Shown piece after piece: positions 55,507 to 64,000 of a stretch of 64,000 nt of DNA. How positions within the stretch are numbered: the stretch's first letter is position 1; the number at the start of each line of letters is the position of its first letter. The stretch lies in contig OY759266.1 in assembly GCA_963662155.1 (NCBI GenBank), forward strand, positions 6,888,526 through 6,952,525. Reading direction: 5' to 3'. The notes under the pieces were generated by a model. The model was not told the origin of the DNA and made no database searches. It saw only the letters and a list, made by a program, of their open reading frames with translations. The position numbers were made by a program, and so were the translations under genes. The DNA comes from Lamellibrachia columna (Eukaryota > Annelida > Polychaeta > Sabellida > Siboglinidae).

Positions 55507-58500
55507 CATTATGTCTTTACTTCAGTGCATTGCAATACAAAGCTGATATGTTTACAAGATTACATAGACCTTGGTCCATTTAAATATAAAGAATGCTGTT
55601 AGTTAAAGTGTTCATTCATTCAATCTTTATTCTCAGCCTTCATACACTAGATAGATACACTGTTCCATAGTGTTGTGTTACTTCGTAACTGCAGTATACA
55701 CAAAAAGTAAAAATAGCATGGTTGTTTCAACCAACACAAACTAGACATAGTTACAAAGACTTAAACCAGTACTTCCACAATCTAAACAGGTATTTCACAT
55801 CACTGTTAATAATTCTACAAATTAAAACATTTGCAGTATATTTCGATGACAGCCAGCACCCTTCACACAGATGCCACAGTTTCACAACAGCTCTCTCCTT
55901 GGCAAGACAAGATAACCAACATAGACATATTTGATTGAGCCAATATAATCAGAATATCTCAAAGAATGCACACATGATTCACAAGCATCGCTTACCATGA
56001 CAACTTTTCATCGAGAATTAAAATCATGAAAACAGAAACAAGGTTATAGCCACAGGGACTTCAAGCACTATACATGAAAGATTCCAAATCAAATGAACCA
56101 GTGAGAGAACATATTGACGGACGTATCATCTTTTATCAGAGATATGCAGGGGTTGACATTTTAAGCTTTCTGGACATTCACTTATTTCAATGTTTCAATG
56201 ACCATCGGTCGCTACCATCAAGAAATGAATACTGGAACAATCAGTTCTTCTTCTGCACGCCAGGTTGTGGGACACGCAATGTGGCTCAACTGGTGCACCT
56301 GGTGTTTTGAAGTCGGCAAAATTACTGAAGCCCAGAAGCAGGCTCTAGTAGTACTGAAAAAAGAAAAGAGTATCATGATCCTACCTGCAGATAAAGGGAA
56401 TGCCACAGTATTGACGCTACATCTAAATACAAGTGGAATCATAAATAAACTTAAGTAGGACAACAAGATCATGGGAAAACCCTACAGTTGATAATGTACC
56501 ACGGATGTAATGCATCCCAAAATTCCACAAGCCAAACAACCCTCTCAGACCCACTGTGGACTATACAGGGTCAATAGGGTATCAACATCAACGACAAAGC
56601 TATTGTAGGTAAGACACCACACCACATAGAGAACTCTAAGCACAAGACTAATGAGAAGGCTTGTATCATGATTAAACAAGATGATATGTTCATCATATGC
56701 TGTAATGTCACTCTTCATCAATATGCTCCAATCACTGAGATGTGACATCATCTCGAAGCTTCTAGAGGACACAGGTCTGGACCTAATCATCTGAACAGCA
56801 TAGTAAAAACAGGCAGCATAACGAATGACATAACAGAACTGTTGAAATTCATTGTCACGATACATATGTCACAACTCAATTTACCAGTCGAAGTGTGGCC
56901 AAGCTATAGGAAGCGTGGTGTCACCAGTGATAATACATCCCTTCATGGATGGCTGGAACAGTAAGCCATTGCCACAGCCCCAGAAACATGTAAACCCAAA
57001 CCATGGAAGAGAAGTGTGGATGATGTGATGGAAGTAGTGAGGAAGGGCTGCAAACAAGAACTGACAGCATAGACAATACATGTAGCATAAAGTAGTGAGG
57101 AAAGGCTGCAAACAAGAACTGACAGCATAGACAATACAGGTAGCATAAAGTTCACATATGTAGAAGAGGCCAACTAATCCCTGCCTTTCCTGGATGCATT
57201 AATGGTACAAAGGAGGATGGACCACTGAAACTCCTAGAAAACTCACACCGACCAGTGTCTGAACTCTCATCATCTGCTACACAAGAAACTGGGTGTCATC
57301 AAAACATTATTGGTCAGATGTAACCGTATTGTATGAGAGCCGACAGACAGAAAGAAAGAAGTGGAACACATCACTAAGGCTTTAGAACAATGTGAGCATC
57401 CACAATGTAGTCAGAATCAAGTCAGAACATGACAATTACACCAAATATTTTAATATCATTGTAACGCCTAAAAGAATTTGGTTTAACAACCCTAGAGACA
57501 ACATTGATAAGAGGAGAACAAATTGAAGTTTTTAAGATATTGAATGGGTATGAAAATATTGATGGAAATTTTGTTTTCACTCAAAAGATAGTAGAACTGG
57601 ACGACATGAGGTAACATTAGTAAAGGATCAGTGTAGATTGGATATCAGGAAGTCCTTGTTATCGCAGTTCTACATGAATGGAACAAATTATAAACAGATT
57701 GTGTAAATGCTAGCAGCATGAATATGTTTAAAAACAAAGCTGACACATATCTCGGCAAGTTACACATAAATAAAAAAATGGACTCTCGATAAGTCAATGG
57801 CTTCCTTGTCCACTTGCCATCTGGACCTTTGCCTTGGATGGCAATCTTGTTCAATTTTGTATGTTGCTTCAGGACAAAGTGGCAGACTGTTGCAAGACAT
57901 ATTGTGTACACCAGAACTCATGTAACAGCTGTAACCTACATTGGAAACATGAAAGAACATTCAGCATTTCCACATACAGCGAACAACAGGACTGAGACAC
58001 AAATTCTTCAGCACCTGAGCACCAAGAACTGGGGTGGAAGACATGGACTGAAGCCAAACAGGTGGCCAAAGACAGAATGAACTGGAGGGGTACTGTTGTC
58101 TTATGGGCCACGGGGCACGGAGATGATAGGTAAGGTAAAGGACAGTCTTTGGACAAGGGAAACAATGAATGCTGGGAGCCAAGCTTGCTTGCCCCACCAC
58201 CTGATGTGCAGAAGGAGAACTGATTGTTCCACATTAATTTCCCGATTATGGCGAATAATGGTCATTTAAAATTTTGAAGGATGTAAATGATGAAATTTTA
58301 CTGAGAAATATTCATTCATCAGTGATGTTACACTTTCTGACTTCAGTAACGACCACCAAATTGCTTCTAGCATATCTTTAGCACATAGACACCTATTATT
58401 TATTGAAAAAAAATCAACATCACCCGAAGTGCCAAGTTAAATAATTACAAGAAAGGAGATTTTCCTGCTGGAGACAACAATTTAATGAAGGAGAGGAATG

Positions 58501-61500
58501 TGGATAAGATCCACTCCCACAATATGGAAATATTTGAAACAATCAATTGTACTATTTTTAGCCACTTTTTTGCTTAGAAAATGTGGAATTGCTTAAAAAA
58601 GTAGATATTACATGAAAAAGAAAACCAGAAGATGTAAACAAATGGGCAAAAAGAAGATTTCCTTTCTAAAGTAGGAGACTTGGCACCTCTACATGACTTG
58701 TATAAAACATGCACAAATTACAAACTATTAATGATGAATTGTCGAAATTGTATGAGTTTGGGGTAATATTTTGCCGTGCTTAAGAAAATATGCAATTTTG
58801 AAAAAACATCTGAGCAAATCTTTGCAAAAAAGATCTATGTTATATACTTCAGCAATTGAGGACATACATACAGTTCGAATCTTTTGAGTGAAATACTTAC
58901 GTCGTATGAGTAAAGAATGATGGAAAGATGTTTCCAAGGCATGCCACCGCAAAAAATTGTTACGCAAGTTCGGAAGCTCACTGTGTGGCAAGACATAAAA
59001 TTGCATAAACATCATGGTTCTTGTGAATCTTCATCTGATAAAGTGACAAGACGTGTCGTATGTTTATATCACCAAATCACCAGAGGTTTTTAGAGAATCT
59101 ACTGCTACCGCTTTCAAGCCTAAATCTACCACCAAACTGCAATTGCAAGGCTAACACATTAAATAAAAAATGTTAACCCAAAGAACTATATCATGTAAAA
59201 ATATTCAACAGAATTAAATAAATGTGTGCCCCAAAGTTGAAAAAAAAATGTTCTGCCTGCAAGGGTTAACCTCTTCCACATCCAAGGCCTGCGGTGCCAG
59301 ATCCCTATGTACCACCCTCACCTTTTGTACAATGTTACTTGGCACCTATGATGCACTTATGTGTCCAGCTACTCTAGTGATGTCTCTAACACGAAATTGA
59401 CTGAACATTGACTATTATACAGCAATTGTCATTTCGTAGTGAGAAGTTTGTCAGTGAAAGGTGACCGTTATCTTGGTTAAGTCAGAAAATGTAACATCAA
59501 CCTTGTGGTGGATCGTTACATTCTGTTCAATATTTGTGCATAAATGTTGATGCAAATGCTATTTGTAATCAGATGGTATCTATATGGCTAAAACATGCTT
59601 ATAAATGCCACATAATTGAAGATGCAGCATTTACATAAATGAAAAATGTCTAAAACGAATAAAATATATGACTAAATATATGTGAAAAGTATGACACTAC
59701 AAGGTTTTTAAAAGAAGACTGGAGAATTCACATTTATGTGCACTTGAAATGAAAAAGATAGATGGTGTCTTGGGAAGTGTCTTTAAAAAAATTTTTTATA
59801 TGCAATTCCTGATGGTAAATGTACCACAAAATAAAGATTCAAATATTAAGTACAACATTGTTAATTCAGATGTACTTTGTGATGGAAAAGTTAAGAGAAT
59901 TGAGGCATTTTAATTATATGAAACCCCAACTAGTGCTGACGCGAACGCCAGAGTATTGTGTGCTGTGTCACAACTTTTGCAATCCATTCTCAACTTAGAT
60001 AACACAGAGAATCTACTGTCCTAACTATGCAAGTAAATAGTTCTAAAGTAAGAAGTACCAAGATACAAATTTGTATTTCATTCATGTTACGATTATATAA
60101 ATACTTTTAATTTAAGAATATCTATTTAAGTATAGTATGACATATAGCCAATAATACATGTAGGCACGTTTGCATTTACGTAGGACAGCCATCTTTGACT
60201 TTATCTTTGGTGTAGGAACTAGACCGGTTCTCTCACTCACTGTGTCAGTTCTGAATGTATCCCAAGTTTCTTATTTACTTGAGGCTAAGCACACCTATTC
60301 CCCAGTATAAAGGACTTATTATAGGTCAGAGTCTACGCTAGATCATGATCGATACTTGATCTTGACTTGATATAGCAGATTCCCTACAGCAGGAACAACA
60401 CATAGTTGGGGAAGGAGCTACACAGTTTAGGCAGCCCTTCTAGCCTGCTCCAAAATGTGGTACTGGTTCCTTGTTCCTTCCTTCATCCCTTGACCTGGAC
60501 GGTCATAGGGGTGCCATCTCCACATAGCCTTCGCTAGCTTTGTCTGTCTTCTTCTGTGCATTGTAGGGTAGGCAAGTTTTGCTTGATCCGTTCCTGTATG
60601 TTATCCAGCCAGTTTGTCCTCTGGTGGCCCCATCTTCTCTCACCCTTCAGGGTGCCTTGCTGGATGGTTTTTTAACTGGTGTTGTGTCGGGTGATGTGGC
60701 CAAACCAGGAGAGCTTTCATTGTTTCAAGGTTGACAACAACGGCTCTTGCTTTCCAGCAAGGGAATCCACTGGCTGTCACACATATTTGTTGTTCGTTTT
60801 GTGTAGGAAATTAATCTTCTGAAGTTCTCCAAGTTGGTTATTTATAAGTACTGCACTGCCTAAGTTGGCGTACAGTGCCTGTATGACTTGTACCAGATCC
60901 TTGTTGAAGTTGTAGTTTCTCAAGACTTGCCATATGCATTCATGCCAAATGCCTTCTTAAAGTCGATGAAATTGTGGATCAGGTTTCTTTGGCGAAGCAG
61001 ATGTTTTTGTATGATCAGTCTTGCACTGAAGATCTGTTCAGTGGTGCTTCTCCCGGCCAAAATCCTGCCTGTTCTTCAGACAGTATTTCTTCTGCTTTTC
61101 CTCTGAGTCTATTCAAGAATATTTGTAGCAGGATCTTGCTTGGGTTGCTGATGTGGTTGATGGTTCTATAATTTTGCAAAGTCTTACATTTCCATCTTTG
61201 GGGAGTAGATTGATCATGGATTGAGTCCATTCTCTGGGCCATTCTCGTTTTCCAGATCCCCTGGCAGACTGTAGTAAGGACATTTATCATTTCGGGGCCG
61301 CTGTTTTTAAGCAGCTCCACTAAAATGTTGTTGGCACTGGGTGATTTCCCTCCTTTCAGTGCCAGTGCATCCTCTACTTCTCACCAATTGCTGTCATCTG
61401 TTTCATCTACACTACTGGTTTTTCTTTCCAGAAAAACTGGCAAAATGATTACATACAGTTGAGTTTAGAATACCAACAATTTATTACTTTATTACTGATG

Positions 61501-63910
61501 ACTAGTGCTTTGAATGTTGTGGGTCTGGAACTGTGTTTTACCTAAGAACACAGACATGAACCCCACACCTCAACTCACCTTCATCTTTCCTCCTATGTTC
61601 AGGTTCTGCATCCCTGCCATTGGGACTCCACCAGGGATATTTCCTCCTCCATACCCCCCAGCTTGCCCATATCCTCCCTGTGCAGGTACTGTAGGTGCTG
61701 CCCCAGGGTAACCACCTGCTGGTGCCCCACCAGGGTATCCACTAGGTGGCCCTGCACCAGGGTAACCAGTTGCTGGTGCTGCCCCTGGGTAACCACCCAC
61801 TGGAGCAGTCCCAGGGTAACCACCCCCTGGAGCAGCCCCAGGGTAACTGCCCCCTGGAGCAGCCCCAGGGTAACCGCCCCCTGGAGCAGCCCCAGGGTAA
61901 CCACCCATTGGAGCAGCCCCAGGGTAACTACTGGCTGGTGCAGCCCCAGGGTAACCTCCAGGTGCAGCGCCAGGATACCCCCCTGCTGCAGACTGCTGTG
62001 GGGGGTAGCCAGAGGGTGGGTACCCTGCAGGTGGGTAACCAGACTGAGCACCATAGGGTGGCTGCAACAAAGTAGTCAGAAGTTGTAGACAAATTAAAAT
62101 GCAAATATATGATACAAAACTAGCTGAGTTGCAGGGGAGAAAAGGCAGCCATAAGTCTTTTCTAGTTAAAGATATGTCTATGCATAGCTTCAATGTTACT
62201 ATGACGTAGCTAGTGTATGTAAATGTTACTCCTAGACACTTTTGACTTCAGGCGTCAAACTTTCAGGGGTTTATCTACAACCCATGAAGGAGTGGTACAT
62301 TAAAAAAAATCTCCCATGAGTTAGTGTCCCCATTGGCATCACTATTTAGGGTGTACATGGAACAGCGGCTGCATAAATCTGGCCAACAGTAGCGTCTTGT
62401 CAGTACTTCACACTCTATCCATAAGAGGGTACAAACAAAGTGCAATTTGTTTGTGTTCTTAAAGATGTTTGTTTAAATAACAGAATATATGTGCTTCATA
62501 CCAACATTTAATAGCAAGGCCTTTAATCTAACATTATTGTACTATTTATTTGTTATGAATGTTACTGTGAATTAAGTAGCAAGAATATTACATCTAAAAA
62601 GGAAAGTGATATAAGAATAAAATGTTTAAACTATGAATTATGAAGAAGAAATTTATATTGTACGGAAAAAATAAAATAAAATAACAAAAACAATAAATCA
62701 TAGTGTGATAATTTGTTGGTAAAAAGGAAAACAGAAGTGTACTATTTATGAGTGTTTCTCAATTAGTGTGAAGTGAGTTACAATTATAATGCCACGAAAA
62801 CACAAGTAATGCAAAAAATAATACTAAACTAATTGAATATGTTGTAAAAAGTTATTGTGAAAATATCCATGTTTATACGATAAAACTTTACATCAATATT
62901 CAAGCTTGTTCCGAAGTAATAAACACACCAAACCAACGAGATATCAATACCCACTAAATCAAGAGCCAAAAGCTGACTTTGACACATCTTTCTGACTATT
63001 TAGACAGTGTGTTAAGTAACACTGATTCATACAATGGCTGATAAGTGTAATAAAATGAAACATACCTGAGCAGGTCCTCCGGGCATGCCAGGCATACCAG
63101 CTCCACCTGCATTCTAAAACAACACATTTAATGTTCTGTTAAACATTTACTCAACAACTTATTATCGCAGTGGACTCTGCTTAATAGAATCACTCTGAAC
63201 AAAAGCGTATGATTCTATTATGCCGATGATTCACTTAAGCAGCATAATAGGGAATGATTCCGCCCCAGCCAATATATTTGATTCTACTAAATGGCTGATT
63301 TTGTTATCGTGTTTCTGTTTTAAGCGGAGTCACTGCACTATCATGCTGCATGCACAGGACTGCTTTCTGCATGGATTGGGTGATATATTGTTTTAAGTGT
63401 ACAACACATGATAATTAATAGTCACATTTAAGTAATTTTTTTTAGTATTTTCAAATCAATACAGTTGTGTTATTATTTTTGTAACAAATGTCTTTCAACA
63501 TTATATTAGTGGTACCTTTTGATGCTTGGTAACTTTCTTTTGACGTATACAAATCTAACACTCTTGCAACACAAGCAGTAAACATTCAATTAAATAAACC
63601 TGGCATGACTTGGCAGCTGGCATTGTTTTTTTTCAAATTAAACATCCAGATTACCCAATCGAAACAAATCCAAATGTTATGCTGTATGCTATAATTATAA
63701 CTGCATAGCAAATGCATACTAGGTAGGCATGGAAAAGAAAATACAATTAAATATATAGCACTTTTTACTGAAATGCCAATATCTGAACCCAGGGAACTGT
63801 TCGATATTGTGATAATGTCCGTGTCTCACCTCAAAGCCTATGCCACCAGGTGTAGCCGAGTAGGGCAGACCAGGAGCTGCTCCCCCTCCTACGGGTTGAG
63901 GCATGCCCCC
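41014..63910 (-). CDS. ANXA11: annexin (A7/A11-type) with long Gly/Pro/Tyr-rich N-terminus, 5' partial
   Basis: Thirteen minus-strand exons join with exact phases: 63910-63830, 63113-63066, 62061-61579, 54492-54411, 51751-51657, 49365-49252, 45324-45234, 44864-44785, 44528-44472, 43333-43144, 42570-42509, 41638-41519 and 41070-41014 (TAA). Together they give 519 visible residues. The first three exons are a low-complexity head with many GGYPGAAP repeats and GYPPQ, as in annexins A7 and A11. The next ten carry four annexin repeats marked by [42 protein letters not shown] and [14 protein letters not shown]. Calcium-site loops such as SETSG, NEMSGD and [16 protein letters not shown] are also present. 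GTKDR in repeat four is like annexin A11, whereas the C-terminus resembles A7; the symbol is provisional. Annexins bind acidic phospholipids in a calcium-dependent way, and the head may drive condensate formation. The start codon and first exon(s) lie right of the window. Introns hold several mobile elements yet all splice sites look intact. Confidence 0.95.
41345..41490. repeat. degenerate CA-rich tract
   Basis: Acacac/acgcac-rich simple sequence in the last annexin intron, close to the exon at 41519. Confidence 0.7.
41790..42035. repeat. foldback sequences with two nested hairpins
   Basis: A 31-bp inverted repeat (41790-41820 and 41835-41865, one mismatch) with a 14-base loop is followed by a 25-bp inverted repeat (41971-41995 and 42011-42035, two mismatches). 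The flanks, about 41740-42220, are full of gttaactagttaag motifs in both orientations. This fits a miniature foldback element in an annexin intron. Confidence 0.75.
43334..43500. repeat. 40-bp tandem repeat at an annexin splice acceptor
   Basis: Four units of the type cacattgtaatgctacaagt plus about 20 bases directly adjoin the exon edge at 43333. On the annexin strand each unit carries a copy, exact or nearly so, of the real acceptor context (tgtag followed by GATC or GACC). Confidence 0.9.
43507..43745. repeat. 21-bp minisatellite, about 11 copies
   Basis: Unit tgtctggggaaagacatggg plus one base, with variants (gagg, acctggg, acttggg). It lies in the same annexin intron as the 40-bp repeat. 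Open frames across it are artefacts of the 3n period. Confidence 0.95.
43800..44340 (+). mobile_element. LINE reverse-transcriptase fragment in an annexin intron
   Basis: The plus strand reads [20 protein letters not shown] then YAHDM, where active elements have YADD. It continues [20 protein letters not shown] and QRQELNIRL, typical of the palm-end block of LINE RTs. Frameshifts follow. The Asp-to-His change at the catalytic motif and truncation show it is dead; it is antisense to the annexin gene. Confidence 0.8.
45527..48588. repeat. 48-bp minisatellite, about 64 copies, in an annexin intron
   Basis: The unit begins caccatggacactgggcacc and continues aggtgaatgtgctaggggtc and tggtggta. Near 45540-46250, aggtc and gggtc units alternate, giving a rough 96-bp period. 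Further on, marker variants such as ggatactagg recur 336 and 672 bp apart, implying 7-unit and 14-unit higher-order repeats. One unit near 46870 has lost 7 bp, the only clear register break. Sixteen-residue repeats ([32 protein letters not shown]) arise in open frames on both strands, with stops in some units, so I treat it as non-coding. Its edge is only about 200 bp from the annexin exon at 45234-45324. Confidence 0.95.
49680..49805 (+). mobile_element. LINE fragment, left part
   Basis: Frame-shifted reading [20 protein letters not shown] then [14 protein letters not shown] matches the C-terminal RT block also seen at 57470-57600. The right part resumes at 51359. Confidence 0.75.
49806..50040. 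repeat. G-rich foldback sequence interrupting the LINE
   Basis: It begins caggcctgtagccaaggggg. Several ggggttcacat / atgtgaacccc blocks lie in opposite orientations (for example near 49880-49910 and 50000-50035). The first bases resemble the CAGGGGCGTAGCC ends of hAT-type elements, but a matching right end was not found. Confidence 0.5.
51359..51645 (+). mobile_element. LINE fragment, right part with 3' tail
   Basis: It reads [20 protein letters not shown] (with errors) then [17 protein letters not shown], followed by the conserved tail cttgttcacttgccatctgg. Aligned to the copy at 57430-57860 it continues the fragment ending at 49805, so about 1.55 kb was inserted or moved between them. Confidence 0.75.
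52000..54410 (-). other. annexin intron, little recognised
   Basis: AT-rich intron sequence with a short GCACAC-type tract at about 53066-53105. No exon or element can be supported. Confidence 0.45.
55451..55507. repeat. (GCAC)n microsatellite
   Basis: About 14 perfect copies of gcac in the large annexin intron. Confidence 0.95.
56300..57415 (+). mobile_element. degenerate Penelope-like retroelement fragment
   Basis: Readable pieces on the plus strand are [32 protein letters not shown] (a hallmark of Penelope-like RTs), [15 protein letters not shown] and, further on, FTYVEEA then LPFLDA. The order and spacing match a Penelope-like RT, heavily broken by stops and frameshifts. No GIY-YIG endonuclease domain is seen. 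Confidence 0.65.
57034..57149. repeat. 58-bp tandem duplication inside the Penelope-like fragment
   Basis: Two adjacent copies beginning gtagtgagg at 57034 and 57092, nearly identical. Confidence 0.9.
57430..57860 (+). mobile_element. LINE 3' end
   Basis: It reads [20 protein letters not shown] then [17 protein letters not shown], with stops after it, and ends with the tail atggcttccttgtccacttg then ccatctgg. This is the same family as 49680/51359 and the tail at 32200. It lies directly after the Penelope-like fragment. Confidence 0.8.
58250..60430 (-). other. annexin intron, nothing recognised
   Basis: AT-rich sequence with only short chance frames. A weak reading at 57900-58080 ([16 protein letters not shown]) may be more retroelement debris. 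Confidence 0.45.
60440..61400 (-). mobile_element. LINE with internal deletion, sense with the annexin gene
   Basis: The minus strand reads [20 protein letters not shown], then [20 protein letters not shown], then [11 protein letters not shown] (RT fingers), then [13 protein letters not shown] (catalytic motif A). A deletion leads straight into a C-terminal part with [11 protein letters not shown] and a tail near 60450. The YADD block is missing. The NYR.I..IS.PSK signature fits an RTE/L1-like lineage distinct from the CR1/L2-like pieces. Confidence 0.82.
62062..63065 (-). other. annexin intron, nothing recognised
   Basis: AT-rich sequence without exon signals between the GYPGAAP-encoding exon and the 48-bp exon upstream. 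Confidence 0.45.
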
Positions 63911-64000
63911 CTAGATATCAACAATACCATCAGTGAATTAAATAGTATTTTTGTGTGGGAACACAGGACTATTCTTGAGAATTATGCTGTGGTGTTGCAT

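Noticed and set aside
61599..62088. Overlapping ORFs opposite and shifted to the annexin head exon
   Set aside because: Repeat-driven shadows; the GYPGAAP frame joins perfectly to flanking annexin exons.

Overview
This is an animal nuclear genome window. It has AT-rich intergenic and intronic DNA, short GT-AG exons of higher GC, abundant non-LTR retrotransposon debris and very large minisatellites. The families present (cGMP-dependent kinase, annexin A7/A11-type protein, a DPY30-motif protein, CARD adaptors) and the repeat style suggest an invertebrate, most likely a lophotrochozoan such as a mollusc. That placement is inference; nothing in the window fixes the species.

Layout. 531-4516 (+) holds the last seven visible exons of a cGMP-dependent protein kinase, whose N-terminal half lies left of the window, followed by a 3' UTR with a perfect (GACG)n tract. 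5.4-9.1 kb shows no gene. 9291-11868 is an array of about 86 30-bp units with not one indel. 13024-17407 (-) is a three-exon DPY30-motif (DYDC-like) gene. 17.8-19.6 kb has two dead LINE pieces. 20459-22410 (+) is a complete four-exon gene for a 174-residue protein I do not recognise, with a cluster of TGACG half-sites just upstream. 24934-32164 and 33071-40238 are two direct copies of a segment of about 7.2 kb. Each copy carries a CARD-domain gene on the minus strand, a broken LINE on the plus strand and several internal repeats. 41014-63910 (-) is an annexin gene spread over about 23 kb. Its 13 visible exons are separated by introns holding a 3-kb 48-bp minisatellite, several LINE fragments, a Penelope-like fragment and foldback sequences; its first exon(s) lie to the right of the window.

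The genes do not form one pathway. The kinase (cGMP signalling), the annexin (calcium-dependent membrane binding), the DPY30-motif protein and the CARD proteins (death-fold adaptors) look like ordinary neighbours. The points most worth a second look are the recent tandem duplication of a CARD gene, the two very regular minisatellites that stay open in several frames, an annexin splice acceptor that has been tandemly amplified into decoy acceptors, and the unrecognised 174-residue gene with its CRE-like promoter cluster. I see no tRNA, rRNA, CRISPR or prokaryotic feature. Exon limits come from reading splice signals and protein continuity by eye.
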